DNA of 64,000 bases from Rubrobacteraceae bacterium (GCA_030448125.1 JAUJNO010000003.1:1-64000); one strand, 5' to 3'; shown: positions 1-9,649, numbered from the stretch's first letter. Numbers and translations: made by a program. The notes: generated by a model from the letters alone, not told the origin.

Positions 1-150
1 GAGAATCTTCTACCCTTGCTCCGAGAAAGGGGGTTGGAGAACGGGATCACGGCCACCAGCAGGTACGAGGACCTCACCGGGGAGCGGTACGAGACCTCGT
101 GGGTAATAAACCCCCTCCTCATCGCGGGAGAGCGTTACACCTCAGAATAG
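1..150 (+). CDS. 3' end of an unrecognised gene
   Basis: An open frame runs from the first base to a TAG at 148-150 and gives 49 residues with normal composition (charged and hydrophobic residues mixed, ending in ERYTSE). The start lies outside the window. I do not recognise the family. The next 320 bases hold no other convincing gene, so this is probably the last gene of its unit. Confidence 0.45.
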   Translation, partial: ENLLPLLRERGLENGITATSRYEDLTGERYETSWVINPLLIAGERYTSE

Positions 151-471
151 ATAGGGACCGCGAGTAGCCCCCTGTACCCACCATGCCCAACGGTAGCTGC
201 CCACGAGAGTTCCCCAAGATACGAGACGGGGCGTGCTACCCGCAATAAGCTCCCCACGGGGACGGTTATTGCAGGCAAGGCAACTCGAACTAGAGAGCGA
301 TCACCTGCCTGGATCAGTTACCGACCCAGATAAGTGGCGACGGTGGCTCCCTACAGGGGTAGATAGTGATATACTTTACAAGATTTGCTTTCTTCGTCCG
401 TCGCTTCTCTGAGCGAGATGTACCGTACGCAGATGGCTCATACGCCACTGCAACTCGACTTGGAGGAGACG

Positions 472-840
472 ATGATGAAACCTTTTGACCGTGCTATCGG
501 GGTGCGACCCAAAAACTGGTTGACGCCGGTGACGCTCGTGATATTGCGGGAGGAAACCTCCCACGGCTACGAATTGCTAGAGCGGCTAGAGGAGTTCGGG
601 TTCGAGGAGATAAACCCAGGCACGTTGTACCGGACCTTGAGGCGGATGGAGAAGGATGGGCTCTGCGAGTCTGAGTGGGAAACCTCAGAGAGTGGACCGG
701 CATGCCGGATGTACTCGGTCACGAACGCCGGGGCAGCGTATCTCGACTCCTGGGCCGAGGGATGTAAGAAGTACCAACAGGTTCTGGACTCGTTCTCCCG
801 AGCCTATGCGTGTGGGCTTACCACGCACTCCCGAGAATAG
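472..840 (+). CDS. PadR-family (PhaQ-like) transcriptional regulator
   Basis: Winged-helix DNA-binding protein of the PadR family. The core contains the family signature SHGYELLERL, then PGTLYRTLRRMEKDGL (recognition helix and wing) and a short C-terminal helix, about 120 residues in all. The wording NWLTPVTLVIL and the SEWETSESGPA stretch resemble PhaQ-type repressors that respond to polyhydroxybutyrate; that assignment is inference. I chose the ATG at 472 (or 475) because GGAGGAG at 462-468 is a good ribosome binding site; earlier in-frame starts at 385 and 418 lack one. Its last 37 bases overlap a convergent small gene. The target is unknown. Confidence 0.8.
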   Translation: MMKPFDRAIGVRPKNWLTPVTLVILREETSHGYELLERLEEFGFEEINPGTLYRTLRRMEKDGLCESEWETSESGPACRMYSVTNAGAAYLDSWAEGCKKYQQVLDSFSRAYACGLTTHSRE

Positions 841-1103
841 CGAAGGTCCCACTCCTCGGGTGTCTCGCCGTGCTCCTCTAGCAGCCTGGTAGCTTGCTCG
901 GGCGTCGGGATCTCATAGACCCAGTAGGAGAGGTGCCGTTCCACGTCGTAGAGTTCGTAAGTAGGCTCATCGGTTCTCCAAGTGCTCCAATGGGCCAGTA
1001 GGCACAAGTAGCCCGAGTTACCAATAGCTAAATGTTCTGAGAAGGTGCCGTCGGGCTCCCATCCCGCATCCTTGATGCCCCGATCTATCTTCCCCTGATC
1101 CAC
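804..1103 (-). CDS. hypothetical protein, 99 aa
   Basis: Predicted soluble protein rich in Trp, Tyr, Glu and Thr, with no signal peptide, membrane segment or recognised motif. Its composition (for example YELYDVERHLSYWVYEIP followed by EQATRLLEEHGE) looks like a real folded domain rather than a shadow of the opposite strand. The start is a GTG at 1103 with only a weak upstream purine tract. It converges on the PadR gene and overlaps its 3' end by 37 bases. Function unknown. Confidence 0.5.
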   Translation of the reverse strand: MDQGKIDRGIKDAGWEPDGTFSEHLAIGNSGYLCLLAHWSTWRTDEPTYELYDVERHLSYWVYEIPTPEQATRLLEEHGETPEEWDLRYSRECVVSPHA

Positions 1104-1165
1104 CGTCGATCACATCCCCAGTTGAAAGCAAAGCGCCCACACCGGATAGTTACACATATTCTGTC

Positions 1166-1193
1166 AAGTATCATGCAGGCCGTCTGCATACTT
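1166..1193. promoter_or_regulatory. inverted repeat next to a TTGACA-like box
   Basis: AAGTATCATGCAG, five bases, then CTGCATACTT form an imperfect inverted repeat. On the minus strand it sits directly upstream of TTGACA (complement of 1161-1166), a candidate -35 box for the gene starting at 1103. I do not see a convincing -10 box. It could be an operator; no regulator is assigned. Confidence 0.3.
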
Positions 1194-1339
1194 TGGGCCA
1201 TTTTCACCATAAATAGAACCCACCTGTATCGCGTGCGCCACCCGCGCGGGAAATGAGGAGGGTGGGGTCCGCAAAAGTTCGATCAGTTACCGGGCTTGAC
1301 GCACGAACATACGTGCGTTTAGAATATAGTTATTATCCT

Positions 1340-1382
1340 GGTGCTCACTCCTCCTTTCCCTTTCCCCACCTGAATGGGCACC
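1340..1382 (-). repeat. palindromic purine-rich repeat, copy A
   Basis: Read on the minus strand it begins GGTGCCC, has a purine-only core GGGGAAAGGGAAAGGAGGAG and ends GAGCACC, followed by an AT-rich tail AGGATAATAACTATATT. Near-copies occur at 25205-25250 and 27302-27354 on the plus strand. It lies in a gene-poor stretch. Confidence 0.7.
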
Positions 1383-1398
1383 AGGCTTCTTCTCTGTA

Positions 1399-1794
1399 TC
1401 ATAATCCACAGGGGCAGAGCGCGATACCCGGATACTGTAGGTTAGAACTTGTACGGCTAACTTGGTGGCGTATGATCTTCGGCCCGCTAGTGTTCGTGGG
1501 CCTACAGTTACGGGCCTCGAATATTGTAGTGGCGAAGAGGTGCTTACACACGTGGCCGGTATTCCGCTTGACCAGCATCTCAGCCTTCCAGTCCGGGGAC
1601 GTGCAGGTCTCAGCGTACGTGTGGTGGTCGAGATTGCTGGTGTAGTTGCCCGTAGCCTCAGGCACCCCGTCGGTTATCCACAACAAAAACATACAAGGTG
1701 CCCTATGGTCGACAGGCCCTCGCCTGAGCGTATACAGCGCGCCTCGAAATCCATTGCGCAAACCGCGAAGGGTTGCGCGACGTTCTGCGACCAC
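1399..1794 (-). pseudogene. possible decayed SWIM zinc-finger protein
   Basis: An open frame of 131 codons contains ETCTSPDWKAE and, after 10 residues, VCKHLFA. This resembles the SWIM zinc-binding signature CxCx(n)CxH found in some transposases and other nucleic-acid-binding proteins, but the second Cys is Ser (CTSP rather than CTCP). The rest is not recognisable. Overlapping open frames exist on the other strand, so the stretch 1110-1840 is best read as mostly non-coding with a decayed gene. Confidence is low. Confidence 0.25.
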
Positions 1795-1830
1795 GCGTTA
1801 TTCGGGGCTGACGGAGGGGGACCTTCACCG

Positions 1831-1836
1831 TAGAAT
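1831..1836 (+). promoter_or_regulatory. -10 box for leaderless mutS
   Basis: TAGAAT followed by exactly six bases (AACCCT) and then the mutS ATG. There is no ribosome binding site, so transcription probably starts at the start codon. The same geometry recurs at several other genes in this window. Confidence 0.6.
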
Positions 1837-1842
1837 AACCCT

Positions 1843-4198
1843 ATGTTAGGACGTTATGCCGAACTCAAAGCCCAGCTACCGCCGGGGACGATCCTCTTCT
1901 ACCAGGTCGGGACGTTCTTCGAGACGTTCGAGGAGGACGCGAAGACGATCTCCAAAGAGCTCTCGATCCGGCTGACAGGCCGCGAGGCAGCCGGCGAAGG
2001 CCGGGTCCCCCTCGCCGGAGTTCCGGGACACGCCCTGCAGGAGCACCTGGCGACGCTGCTGCGCAAGGGGCATTCGGTAGCGGTCGCCGAGCAGCGGCCG
2101 CACCCGACTAAGCCCAAGCAGTTCACGCGTGAGGTCTCCCGGATTCTTACTCCCGGGACCGTGATCGAGGACGGCGTCCTCCCCGCCGGAGAATCCAACT
2201 ACCTGGCCGCCGTCGCCTACCGGGACGGACGGGCCGGGGTGGCCGTAGTGGAGGCCTCGACCGGCGAGTTCACCGGCACCGAGGTCCCCGAGGAGGAAGT
2301 CGCAGCCGAGCTCGAACGCTGGTCGCCGCGCGAGATGGTAGTCCCCGAGCGGACCGCCGCCGAGGACCTGCCCAGAGCCCGCGCCACCGTAAGCCCCGCC
2401 CCCCGCTGGACCTTCGAGCCCTCCGCCGGAGAGCAGGCGCTAAAGAGGCACTTCGGGGTCTCGAGCCTCAAGGGCTTCGGCCTCGACGGGCGCCCCGCCC
2501 TCGTTGGAGCCTCTGGCGCATTGTTGCAATACCTTGCGTCATTGCGTGGCGGGAGTCCGCCGGAGCAGGTGGTGAGCTTCAGGCCCTACTCGCCGGGCTC
2601 GGGGATGGTCCTCGACGCGGCGACGCGGCGCAACCTGGGGCTGGACGACCTGATAGAGACCATCGACCGGACCCGAACGCCGATGGGCCAGAGGGCCCTG
2701 AGGCGCTGGCTGGAGCGCCCGCTGCTCGAGGTGGACCGTGTGAACCAGCGTCTCGAGGCCGTGGACTCTCTCGTGGGGGATTACATGCTGCGCGAGGAGG
2801 CCCGCGAGCACCTCTCGCGCATCCCCGACGTCGAGCGCATCGCCACCCGCATCGTGCGGCTCTCCGCCTCGCCGAACGATCTGCTGTCGCTGAGGAGCGC
2901 GCTGGGGGCGATCGGCCCGTTAAAAGAGGCGCTCGCGTCCGTCGCCCCCGAGGGTTCCCTGCTCTTCCGGGTGCTCGCGGCGATGGAGGAGCCGCCGGGA
3001 GTGGGGGAGCTCATAGCGGCCGCCATAAGCGAGGAGACGGGTGAGATCATCCGCGCCGGATACTCCTCCGAGCTGGACGAGGCCCGCGAGTTCCGCGACG
3101 GCGCCCACGAGTGGCTGACCCGCTTCGAGGCCGACGAACGCCTCAAGACCGGCCTCAAGACCCTGAAGGTCGGCTACCGGGACGGCGAGGGCTACTTCGT
3201 CGAGATCGCGGGCAAAGAAGGGCACGATGTCCCGCCCCACTACGAGCACCGCAAGGCCCTCAAGAACGCCGCCCGGTACGTAACCGTGGAGCTCAAGGAG
3301 CACGAGTCGAGGATGCTCAACGCGCGCGACGAGGTCGAGCGGCTGGAGCGACAGATACTCGGGGAGATCCGGGCCGCCGTCAAGGAGGCCGCCCCGCAGC
3401 TGCAGCGCGTCGCGCGCGCCGTGGCGGTCGTCGACGTGGTCTCCTCCTTCGCCCATTCCGCGGGCGAGCTCCGCTACTGCCGGCCGGAGATCACCGAAGA
3501 GCGGGGTCTGCGCGTGACGGCGGGGCGGCATCCCGTGGTAGAGCAGAACCTGACGACGCCGTTCGTGCCCAACGACTCAGCGGTAGACGGGGACTCGCGG
3601 CTCCAGATCATCACCGGCCCGAACATGGCCGGGAAGTCCGTCTACCTCCGGCAGGTCGCCATCATCACCCTCCTCGCCCAGACCGGCTCCTACGTCCCCG
3701 CCGAGGAGGCCTCTCTGGGCGTCGTGGACCGCATCTTTACCAGGGTCGGGGCCGAGGATCGGCTCGCGAGCGGGGAATCTACTTTCATGGTCGAGATGAC
3801 CGAGGCGGCGAGCATCCTGAACTCCGCGACGGAGCGGAGCCTCGTCATCCTGGACGAGGTCGGGCGCGGCACCTCGACCTACGACGGGATGAGCCTCGCC
3901 TGGGCCATCGCCGAGTATCTGCACGATGACGTCCAGTCCCTGACGCTCTTCGCCACCCATTACCACGAGCTAACGCGCCTCGCGGGAGATTCTGCCCGGC
4001 TGCGAGAACCATAAAGCCGCCGTCGAGGATGTGGGGGGCGAGATCGTCTTTCTCCACCGCATCGAAAGGGGCGCGGAGTCCTCCTCCTACGGCGTCCACG
4101 TCGCCCGTCTCGCCGGCCTGCCGCGCCAGGTTACGGAGCGCGCCGACGAGATCCTGGGCCGTCTCGAAGCCGAAGGCGTCAAGGACTTCGCCGGATGA
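1843..4198 (+). CDS. mutS: DNA mismatch repair protein MutS, interrupted by a frameshift
   Basis: MutS recognises mismatches and small loops and recruits MutL. The N-terminal mismatch-binding domain carries GTFFETFEED, which corresponds to the family's Phe-x-Glu reader motif. The connector, lever and clamp domains follow. The ATPase has Walker A GPNMAGKS and Walker B LVILDEVGRGTSTYDG. The frame closes at 4012-4014, just after FATHYHELTRLAGD. The remaining 65 or so residues (CENHKAAVED to the TGA at 4196-4198) continue one base out of frame. Removing one base near 3990-3992 gives a 784-residue protein of normal layout. If the indel is real, the C-terminal end of the ATPase and the dimer contacts are lost. 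The start is the ATG six bases after a TAGAAT box. Confidence 0.9.
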
Positions 4199-4215
4199 AA
4201 AACGACGGGTTAAGT

Positions 4216-4221
4216 TAAAAT
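4216..4221 (+). promoter_or_regulatory. -10 box for leaderless vapB-like gene
   Basis: TAAAAT, six bases (AGCAGC), then the ATG at 4228. This is the same spacing as upstream of mutS. It gives the toxin-antitoxin pair and mutL their own promoter, independent of mutS. Confidence 0.5.
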
Positions 4222-4227
4222 AGCAGC

Positions 4228-4419
4228 ATGAAGATGCCTAGGACGCACAAAGAACGCAGGGAGCTCATAAAGCGCCTGGCGGCTAAGAAGCTCGGCCCCG
4301 AGGACATCAAACCCGGCTCCGGTAAAATCTCGGAGGAGTTCTGGAAGTTGCCCAAGCCTAAAGACCCCGAAGGGTGGGCACGGCGTTACCTCATAGAAGA
4401 TCGCAGAGAAGGCCGCTAA
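4228..4419 (+). CDS. putative VapB-type antitoxin
   Basis: A 63-residue, very basic and charged protein (THKERRELIKRLAAKKLG near the N-terminus) with a helical C-terminal half containing SEEFWKLPKPKDPEGWARRYL. It sits immediately upstream of a PIN-domain gene, with only six bases between its stop and that start. Size, charge and position fit the antitoxin of a VapBC pair, which would bind and silence the toxin and repress the promoter. No standard antitoxin DNA-binding domain is obvious, so the call rests mainly on context. Confidence 0.65.
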   Translation: MKMPRTHKERRELIKRLAAKKLGPEDIKPGSGKISEEFWKLPKPKDPEGWARRYLIEDRREGR

Positions 4420-4425
4420 CAGCCT

Positions 4426-4869
4426 TTGCGGTTTTGGGATACCTCGGTGGTGATGCCCCTGGTCTTTGAAGAAGCGGCTTCGGTCACCGTCGGGGACTTG
4501 CTCCGGAGGGATGATGACATGGCCGTTTGGTGGGGAACGTGGGTCGAGTGCGCGGTAGCGATCAGCCGTCTAAGACGTGAAGGCAGGCTGGAAGACGAGG
4601 CAGAGGAAGAGACGCGAGTCGCGTTTGACCAACTCGCCGAAGATTGGACAGAAGTTCGACCTACTGAAGACGTGCGCCTCCTGGCCTCGCTTATCTCAAA
4701 AGACCATCCCTTGAAAACCGCCGACACCCTGCAACTCGCCGCCGCTCTGAGGTGGTGCGAAGGCGATACGAATGGCGTGGGCTTCGTGTGCCTGGACGAC
4801 CGGTTGCGCCGGACCGCGCAGAATGAGGGCTTCGGCGTGCTACCCGAACCGAACGAAGAGGCGCGATGA
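4426..4869 (+). CDS. VapC-like PIN-domain ribonuclease toxin
   Basis: PIN-domain protein of 147 residues. The expected acidic metal-binding residues are visible: Asp5 (MRFWDTS), Glu41 (WVECAV), Asp100 (KTADTLQLAAAL) and Asp124 (FVCLDDRL). VapC toxins cleave RNA, often tRNA or rRNA. It starts with TTG at 4426, and its TGA overlaps the mutL ATG (ATGA at 4866-4869), so the pair is translationally linked to mutL. A toxin-antitoxin pair between mutS and mutL is unusual. Confidence 0.75.
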   Translation: MRFWDTSVVMPLVFEEAASVTVGDLLRRDDDMAVWWGTWVECAVAISRLRREGRLEDEAEEETRVAFDQLAEDWTEVRPTEDVRLLASLISKDHPLKTADTLQLAAALRWCEGDTNGVGFVCLDDRLRRTAQNEGFGVLPEPNEEAR

Positions 4870-6461
4870 AGCTCTTTCCACAGTTGATCTCCGAGGCTCC
4901 AGAGGAGTATGGCGGTCGAGTACGCGTCCTGCCGCCGGAGGTGGCGCACCGCATAGCCGCCGGCGAGGTGATAGAGCGCCCAGCCTCGGCGGTGAAAGAG
5001 CTCGTCGAGAACGCCCTGGATGCCGGCGCCTCGCGCGTAGAGATCGAGATAGAGAGCGGCGGGGTCGCGCTCATACGCGTCCGCGATGACGGATCTGGAA
5101 TGAGCCCCGAAGATGCCAAGAAATCAGTGGGCCGTCACGCGACGAGCAAGATCAGCTCCGCCGAAGACCTTGCCCGGGTCGTCTCTTTGGGCTTCCGGGG
5201 GGAGGCGCTGCATGCGATCTCCTCGGTCTCCGCCCTGAGCCTCACGACCCGCGAGGCGGGCGCGGACCCCGCCACTTGCGTCCGGGTGCTCGCCGGCGGA
5301 CTCCCGGAACGCTCGCTCGCCGCCCGCCCGGTAGGCACGACGGTCGAAGTGCGCGACCTGTTCATGAACCTCCCCGTGCGCCGGGGCTTCCTCGGTACCG
5401 AGCGGGCCGAGACCAACGCGGTCGCAACCGTCGTCGAGGCTCTGGCTCTGAGCCGTCCCGAGGCCGGCTTCTTCCTGCGGGCGGACGGCCGGGGCCTTCT
5501 GGCGCTCCCGGCGTCGGCCGATCTCAGGGAACGGGTGGCCCAGGTACACGGGCTCTCGCTGGCCCGGAGCCTCGTGCCGCTCGACGAAGTGGGTGGACCG
5601 GTCTGGGGCTTCGTCAGCCCGCTCTCGGTTAGCTTCCCGACGCGGCGCTACCTGCACGTCGCGGTTAACGGCCGGGTCGTGGACACGGACTCCTTCGCCC
5701 CGGCTGTCGCGAAGGCCTACGCGGACCTGTTGCCTAAAGGAAGGCACCCGGCGGCCTTTCTGCGCCTCGAGCTCGGTCCCGGCGAGGTGGACGTGAACGT
5801 CCACCCGGCGAAGAGCGCCGTCCGCTTGAGAGGTGGCCGCTCCGCCTATCCCCTGGTGGTCGGCGCCATCCGGGGCGCCCTGGCGCCGGAGAGGGAGGAG
5901 GGTGGGGCGGGGCCGGCGGCGGAGGGGGAGAGCGAGCTCAGGCCCATCGGGCAGTTCGCCGGAAGATGTATATTGGCCGAGGTCGGGGAAGAGCTGATCA
6001 TCCTCGACCAGCACGGGGTACACGAGCGTATCCTCTACGAGAAGCTCCTGAAGAACGTCCGGGGCACGCCCGCTAACCTCCCGGTGCCGGCTGTGGTCCG
6101 GCCCCCCGTCGACCTTGCCCCGGAGGTGTGGAACTTCGAGGTCGAGCTCGAGGCCCTGGGCTTCCGCTTGGAGCCGTTCGGGGGTGGCGCGGTGCGCCTG
6201 CTCGCGGCCCCGGAGTCGGTGGCGGACCCCGAGGGAGGCTTCCTCGGGGCTCTCGAGGCGCTCGCGGGGGGCGAGGATCTAGCGAAGGCCCTGGCCTGCC
6301 GGGGCTCGACGAAGTTCGGGGAGAGCCTCACGCAGGAGCAGATGGTCTCGCTGCTACGAGAATGGTCGGCGACCGAATTCAAGGAGATCTGCCCGCACGG
6401 ACGGCCGATAGCAAAGCGTATGTCTCTCCCGGATCTGCTGCGCGAGTTCGGGAGGATCTAG
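4866..6461 (+). CDS. mutL: DNA mismatch repair protein MutL, endonuclease type
   Basis: MutL couples mismatch recognition to strand incision. The N-terminal GHKL ATPase shows ENALDAGA, DDGSGM, HATSKI and GFRGEAL. The C-terminal half carries DQHGVHERILYE, the metal-dependent nicking motif (usually DQHA, here DQHG), plus ALACRGSTKF and CPHGRP, which complete the endonuclease site. This fits organisms without MutH. The protein has 531 residues. The ATG at 4866 gives about 20 extra N-terminal residues compared with many homologues and overlaps the PIN-toxin stop; no better in-frame start with a ribosome binding site is visible. The frame is intact, unlike mutS. Confidence 0.93.
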   Translation: MKLFPQLISEAPEEYGGRVRVLPPEVAHRIAAGEVIERPASAVKELVENALDAGASRVEIEIESGGVALIRVRDDGSGMSPEDAKKSVGRHATSKISSAEDLARVVSLGFRGEALHAISSVSALSLTTREAGADPATCVRVLAGGLPERSLAARPVGTTVEVRDLFMNLPVRRGFLGTERAETNAVATVVEALALSRPEAGFFLRADGRGLLALPASADLRERVAQVHGLSLARSLVPLDEVGGPVWGFVSPLSVSFPTRRYLHVAVNGRVVDTDSFAPAVAKAYADLLPKGRHPAAFLRLELGPGEVDVNVHPAKSAVRLRGGRSAYPLVVGAIRGALAPEREEGGAGPAAEGESELRPIGQFAGRCILAEVGEELIILDQHGVHERILYEKLLKNVRGTPANLPVPAVVRPPVDLAPEVWNFEVELEALGFRLEPFGGGAVRLLAAPESVADPEGGFLGALEALAGGEDLAKALACRGSTKFGESLTQEQMVSLLREWSATEFKEICPHGRPIAKRMSLPDLLREFGRI

Positions 6462-6557
6462 CCGACCCCGCCGGCCGTCGGGTAGCGCGCGAAGCCAGAG
6501 GCGCTAACAGAACCCTTCGAACGGTCGCGGGAGCTACGCCGGAACCGGCAGCAACGG

Positions 6558-6587
6558 AAGAGCCCTCCGGAAGGCCGGAGGGCTCTT
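6558..6587. terminator. bidirectional terminator after mutL
   Basis: A 13-bp perfect stem (AAGAGCCCTCCGG / CCGGAGGGCTCTT) with a four-base loop, with pyrimidine-rich sequence on the plus side. It lies between the converging mutL and transporter genes. Confidence 0.8.
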
Positions 6588-6656
6588 CTCTAGGTTTGCA
6601 CCTTTCGGGCGGCTATCTCTCTGGCCACCCCGAAACTCGGTGACTCTATGCTAGCT

Positions 6657-7930
6657 CTACGCCCGGGCCTCCGCTCCGCTTGGGGCGCCTGCTCGGCCTC
6701 CCCTCTTGGGAGGACGGACGATGAACGGGATAATGGAGCTCACCAGCATGATCCCCGCGATGATGTAGAAGGCGCCCGCGTAGCTGCCGGTAGCGTCCAC
6801 GACGCGCGAGATCAACAACGGGCCGAGCACGCCGCCGAAGCCCCAGGCGGTAAGCATGAGCCCGTAGATCTTCCCCACGTTCGCCGAGCCAAAGTAGTCG
6901 GCGTTGAACGCCGGCATCGTGCCGAAGCCGCCACCGTAGCAGGAGACTATGATGATGGTGAGGACGGCCAGCAGGAAGTACGACGCGCCGAGACCGGTAT
7001 GAGGAAGAACAGGACCGCCTGCAACAGGAACATCGTCATAAAGACCCACTTGCGGCCGATGGCGTCCGAGAGCCAGGCCCAGAGGAACCGTCCGGCGCCG
7101 TTGGCGACCGAGATGATGCTCACCAGGCTCGCGGCGACGGTCGCGTCGACCGGAGACCTCCTGCGCCAGCGGGTCGGCCTCGGAGATGAGCGCGATTCCG
7201 GCGGTTACGTTCAGGAACAGGATGGCCCACAGCGCGTACCACTGCCAGGTCTTTAGAGCGCCGCCCAGCTCGTAGTCCACGCCCGAACGCTCGCCGCTCT
7301 CGTCCTCTTCGGGCTCCCAACCCTCCGGCGTCCAGCCCGGATGGCGGGTTCTTCATCAAGAACCCGCGCCCACGACCATGACGAGATAGACGATGCCGAG
7401 GATCGCGAAGGTCGGGAACACGTCCACCTGCGTGACGAGTTGCCTGGCTATCAACGCCGTCAGGACAGCACCCGCGCCGAAACCGGCCACGGCGACGCCG
7501 GTGATGAAGCCCCGTTTATCCGGGAACCACTTGACCAGGGTTGCGATGGGCACGATGTAGCCGAAACCGATGCCGACACCGGCCAAAGCCCGTAGGTGAG
7601 ATAAAGCACGATCAGACCCCTGTTGTCGGGGGGGCGAAGCTGGCGAGGAAGATCCCGCCTCCGTAGAGTACGCCCGAGGTGATGGCCACGATGCGAGGAC
7701 CCCACCCTTGCCATCCACAGCCCACCGGCGAAGGCCGCGAACCCGAGCGCCAAGATCGTGATGCTGAACGCCGTGTTGACCTCGGAGACCGTCGCGCCGT
7801 ACGCGTCCGTCAGCGTCTTACGGAAGACGCTCCAGGCGTAGACCGCCCCCAGGGCTACCTGTATTACCACGCCCGCCAGGGCGATCAACCACCGGTTGGT
7901 AACGTTCTGGTTTGCTGCTTGACTAGACAT
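6657..7930 (-). pseudogene. decayed OFA-type MFS transporter
   Basis: The N-terminus (MSSQAANQNVTNRWLIALAG, then ALGAVYAWSVF) and many later segments match the intact neighbour at 8264-9538, an oxalate/formate-antiporter-family transporter. The reading frame is lost repeatedly. Breaks lie near 7705, at a G7 run near 7627-7633, near 7585, near 7358, near 7335, near 7160 and near 7000. Pieces such as GFGYIVPIATLVKWFPDK, LSDAIGRKWVFMTMFLLQ and AVLTIIIVSCYGGGF are still recognisable in different frames. At least seven indels in 1.27 kb, beside an error-free paralogue, favours real decay over random sequencing error, though poor local assembly is possible. Confidence 0.8.
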
Positions 7931-8183
7931 CTACCTCCTCCTTTGTCACCGGCTTCTAACGAAGTTACCCATCTCTGCTACCGCAGATTGATTGTTCCGT
8001 TCCGACTTTACCGACCCTCCGTCCTGTTGGATCTGTGACTTCTACCTCCTCCGGGTTCTCCCGGTATGAGCTATCCGAACACTACCCGCAATTCTTCCCT
8101 CCGCGAGACTCATCAAACCTTGCGTATGCATAGAGCACTCTCGCCGGCGCATCGCGTCTCGGCTACCGTGTTCTGTGCGCAAA

Positions 8184-8215
8184 GGAGGGGCCCTCCGAAC
8201 CTTCGGAGGGCCTCC
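8184..8215. terminator. terminator after the OFA transporter
   Basis: GGAGG, GG, CCCTCCGAA, two bases, TTCGGAGGGCCTCC form a strong GC stem. It is downstream of the leftward transporter gene and is flanked by a short T-rich run on the minus strand. Confidence 0.65.
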
Positions 8216-8263
8216 AAGTTTCCTACTCTAGTGGGCGGTATCGACCGGTGTGCCCGGCTAGTT

Positions 8264-9538
8264 CTATGCCCTAGCCTCCGCCTCGGCGCCTGCCTCAGCT
8301 TCCTCTTGGGGAGGTTCAGGTGGCCTGATGACTAGCGGGATAGCTGCGCTGACCAACATGATACCGGCCGAGATGTAAAGGGCGAGGTCGTACGTGCCGG
8401 TTATGTCCGTGGAGATCGCCAGGATCAGCGGACCAAGGAGGGTGGCGAGCCCCCAGGCGGTGAGCATGGCCCCGTAGATCGTTCCGACGTTTCGGCCCCC
8501 GAAATACGCGCTCGCGAACGTGGGCATCGTGCTGAAGCCGCCGCCGTAGCACGTCAGAATGATGAAAGAGAGGATGGTGAGGAGGAAGAACACGTCCCTA
8601 CCCACCAGTGGTATCAGCAGGAACAGCACGGCCTGAATGAGGAACATCGTCAGGAAGACGTTTCTCGGGCCGATGTAGTCCGAAAGAGTGGCCCAGCCGA
8701 GCCGCCCCGCCGCGTTGGCGATGGCCAGGAGGACGACAAAGATCGAGGCGAGGGTCGCGGTGGCTCCGCCGAGCTCGGAGGCAATCGCCTTGGCGTCGGA
8801 GATGATCGAGAGTCCGGCGGTCACGTTCAAAAAGAGCATGGCCCACAGGGCGTACCACTGCCACGTGCTAAGGGCGCCCCTGAAGTCTCGTGTGCGCTCC
8901 TCCTCCTGGCCGCTCTCCTCCTCGGAGGGTTCGTGTCCTTCTGGGCTGTAGCCCTCGGGCGGGTTCGTGATGAAAAAGGCCGCGCCGCCGACGAAGACGA
9001 TGTAGGCAAGCCCCAGGATGCCGAAGGTCCCGAACAGCCCGACGGCCGGGACCAGGTACCCGGCGACAGGCACGGTAACCGCGGACCCGCCACCGAAGCC
9101 CATCACCGCTATGCCGGTGGCGAAGCCGGGCCTGTCCGGGAACCACTTGGGGAGCACCTGAATCGGGATGATGTAGGCTAGCCCCAGACCGATCCCCGCG
9201 ATGACGCCGTACGTCAGGTACAGGACGACGAGGCTATTCTGGGCGAAGTAGGCCAGGGCAACGCCTGTACCGTACACCACGCCGCCAATCACACCGACGA
9301 TGCGGGGCCCCAGCCGTCCCGCTAACTGGCCGCCGGCAAAGGCCGCGAAGCCGATCAAAAGGATCGTGATAAAGAACGCCCAGTTAACGGCGGTGATGCC
9401 CGTGCCGTAGTTCTCCGAGAGCGGCACCCTAAAGATGCTCCAAGCGTAGACGGCTCCCAGCCCGAGTTGCATCAACACTGCGGCCACGGCAACCACCCAC
9501 CGGTTTGGGGTAGGCGCACTTGCTGTCTGACTAGACAC
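8264..9538 (-). CDS. OFA-family MFS transporter, probable formate/oxalate carrier
   Basis: Intact 424-residue major facilitator with about 12 hydrophobic segments split by a charged central loop (EPSEEESGQEEERT). The first helix region VLMQLGLGAVYAWSIFR and the motif AYIIPIQVLPKWFPDRPG are typical of the oxalate/formate antiporter group. It lies between fdhD, the formate dehydrogenase block and a decayed twin, so moving formate or a related small carboxylate is the likeliest role; this is inference. The C-terminus is Glu/Ala-rich. The start is an ATG at 9538 preceded by GGAGGAGTTGAG on the minus strand. Confidence 0.85.
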   Translation of the reverse strand: MSSQTASAPTPNRWVVAVAAVLMQLGLGAVYAWSIFRVPLSENYGTGITAVNWAFFITILLIGFAAFAGGQLAGRLGPRIVGVIGGVVYGTGVALAYFAQNSLVVLYLTYGVIAGIGLGLAYIIPIQVLPKWFPDRPGFATGIAVMGFGGGSAVTVPVAGYLVPAVGLFGTFGILGLAYIVFVGGAAFFITNPPEGYSPEGHEPSEEESGQEEERTRDFRGALSTWQWYALWAMLFLNVTAGLSIISDAKAIASELGGATATLASIFVVLLAIANAAGRLGWATLSDYIGPRNVFLTMFLIQAVLFLLIPLVGRDVFFLLTILSFIILTCYGGGFSTMPTFASAYFGGRNVGTIYGAMLTAWGLATLLGPLILAISTDITGTYDLALYISAGIMLVSAAIPLVIRPPEPPQEEAEAGAEAEARA

Positions 9539-9649
9539 TCAACTCCTCCTTCTCCCTAAAGTGCCTTATCGGCATCCAACTAGGACGTCAGTATTCCCTT
9601 TTTCCTCCCCGCGAATCTTTGGAAGCCGTGCGCTTCTCCTTATCCGAGA

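Noticed and set aside
1674..1682. Perfect DnaA box TTATCCACA
   Set aside because: A single box with no cluster and no dnaA or dnaN nearby; not evidence for an origin.
1771..1788. Seventeen-base match AGGGTTGCGCGACGTTC with the IS630 remnant near 26030
   Set aside because: The flanks do not align, so a shared element is not supported.
3111..3929. Long plus-strand open frame inside mutS
   Set aside because: Arg/Gly/Pro-rich composition of a GC-rich shadow frame; mutS motifs lie in the other frame.
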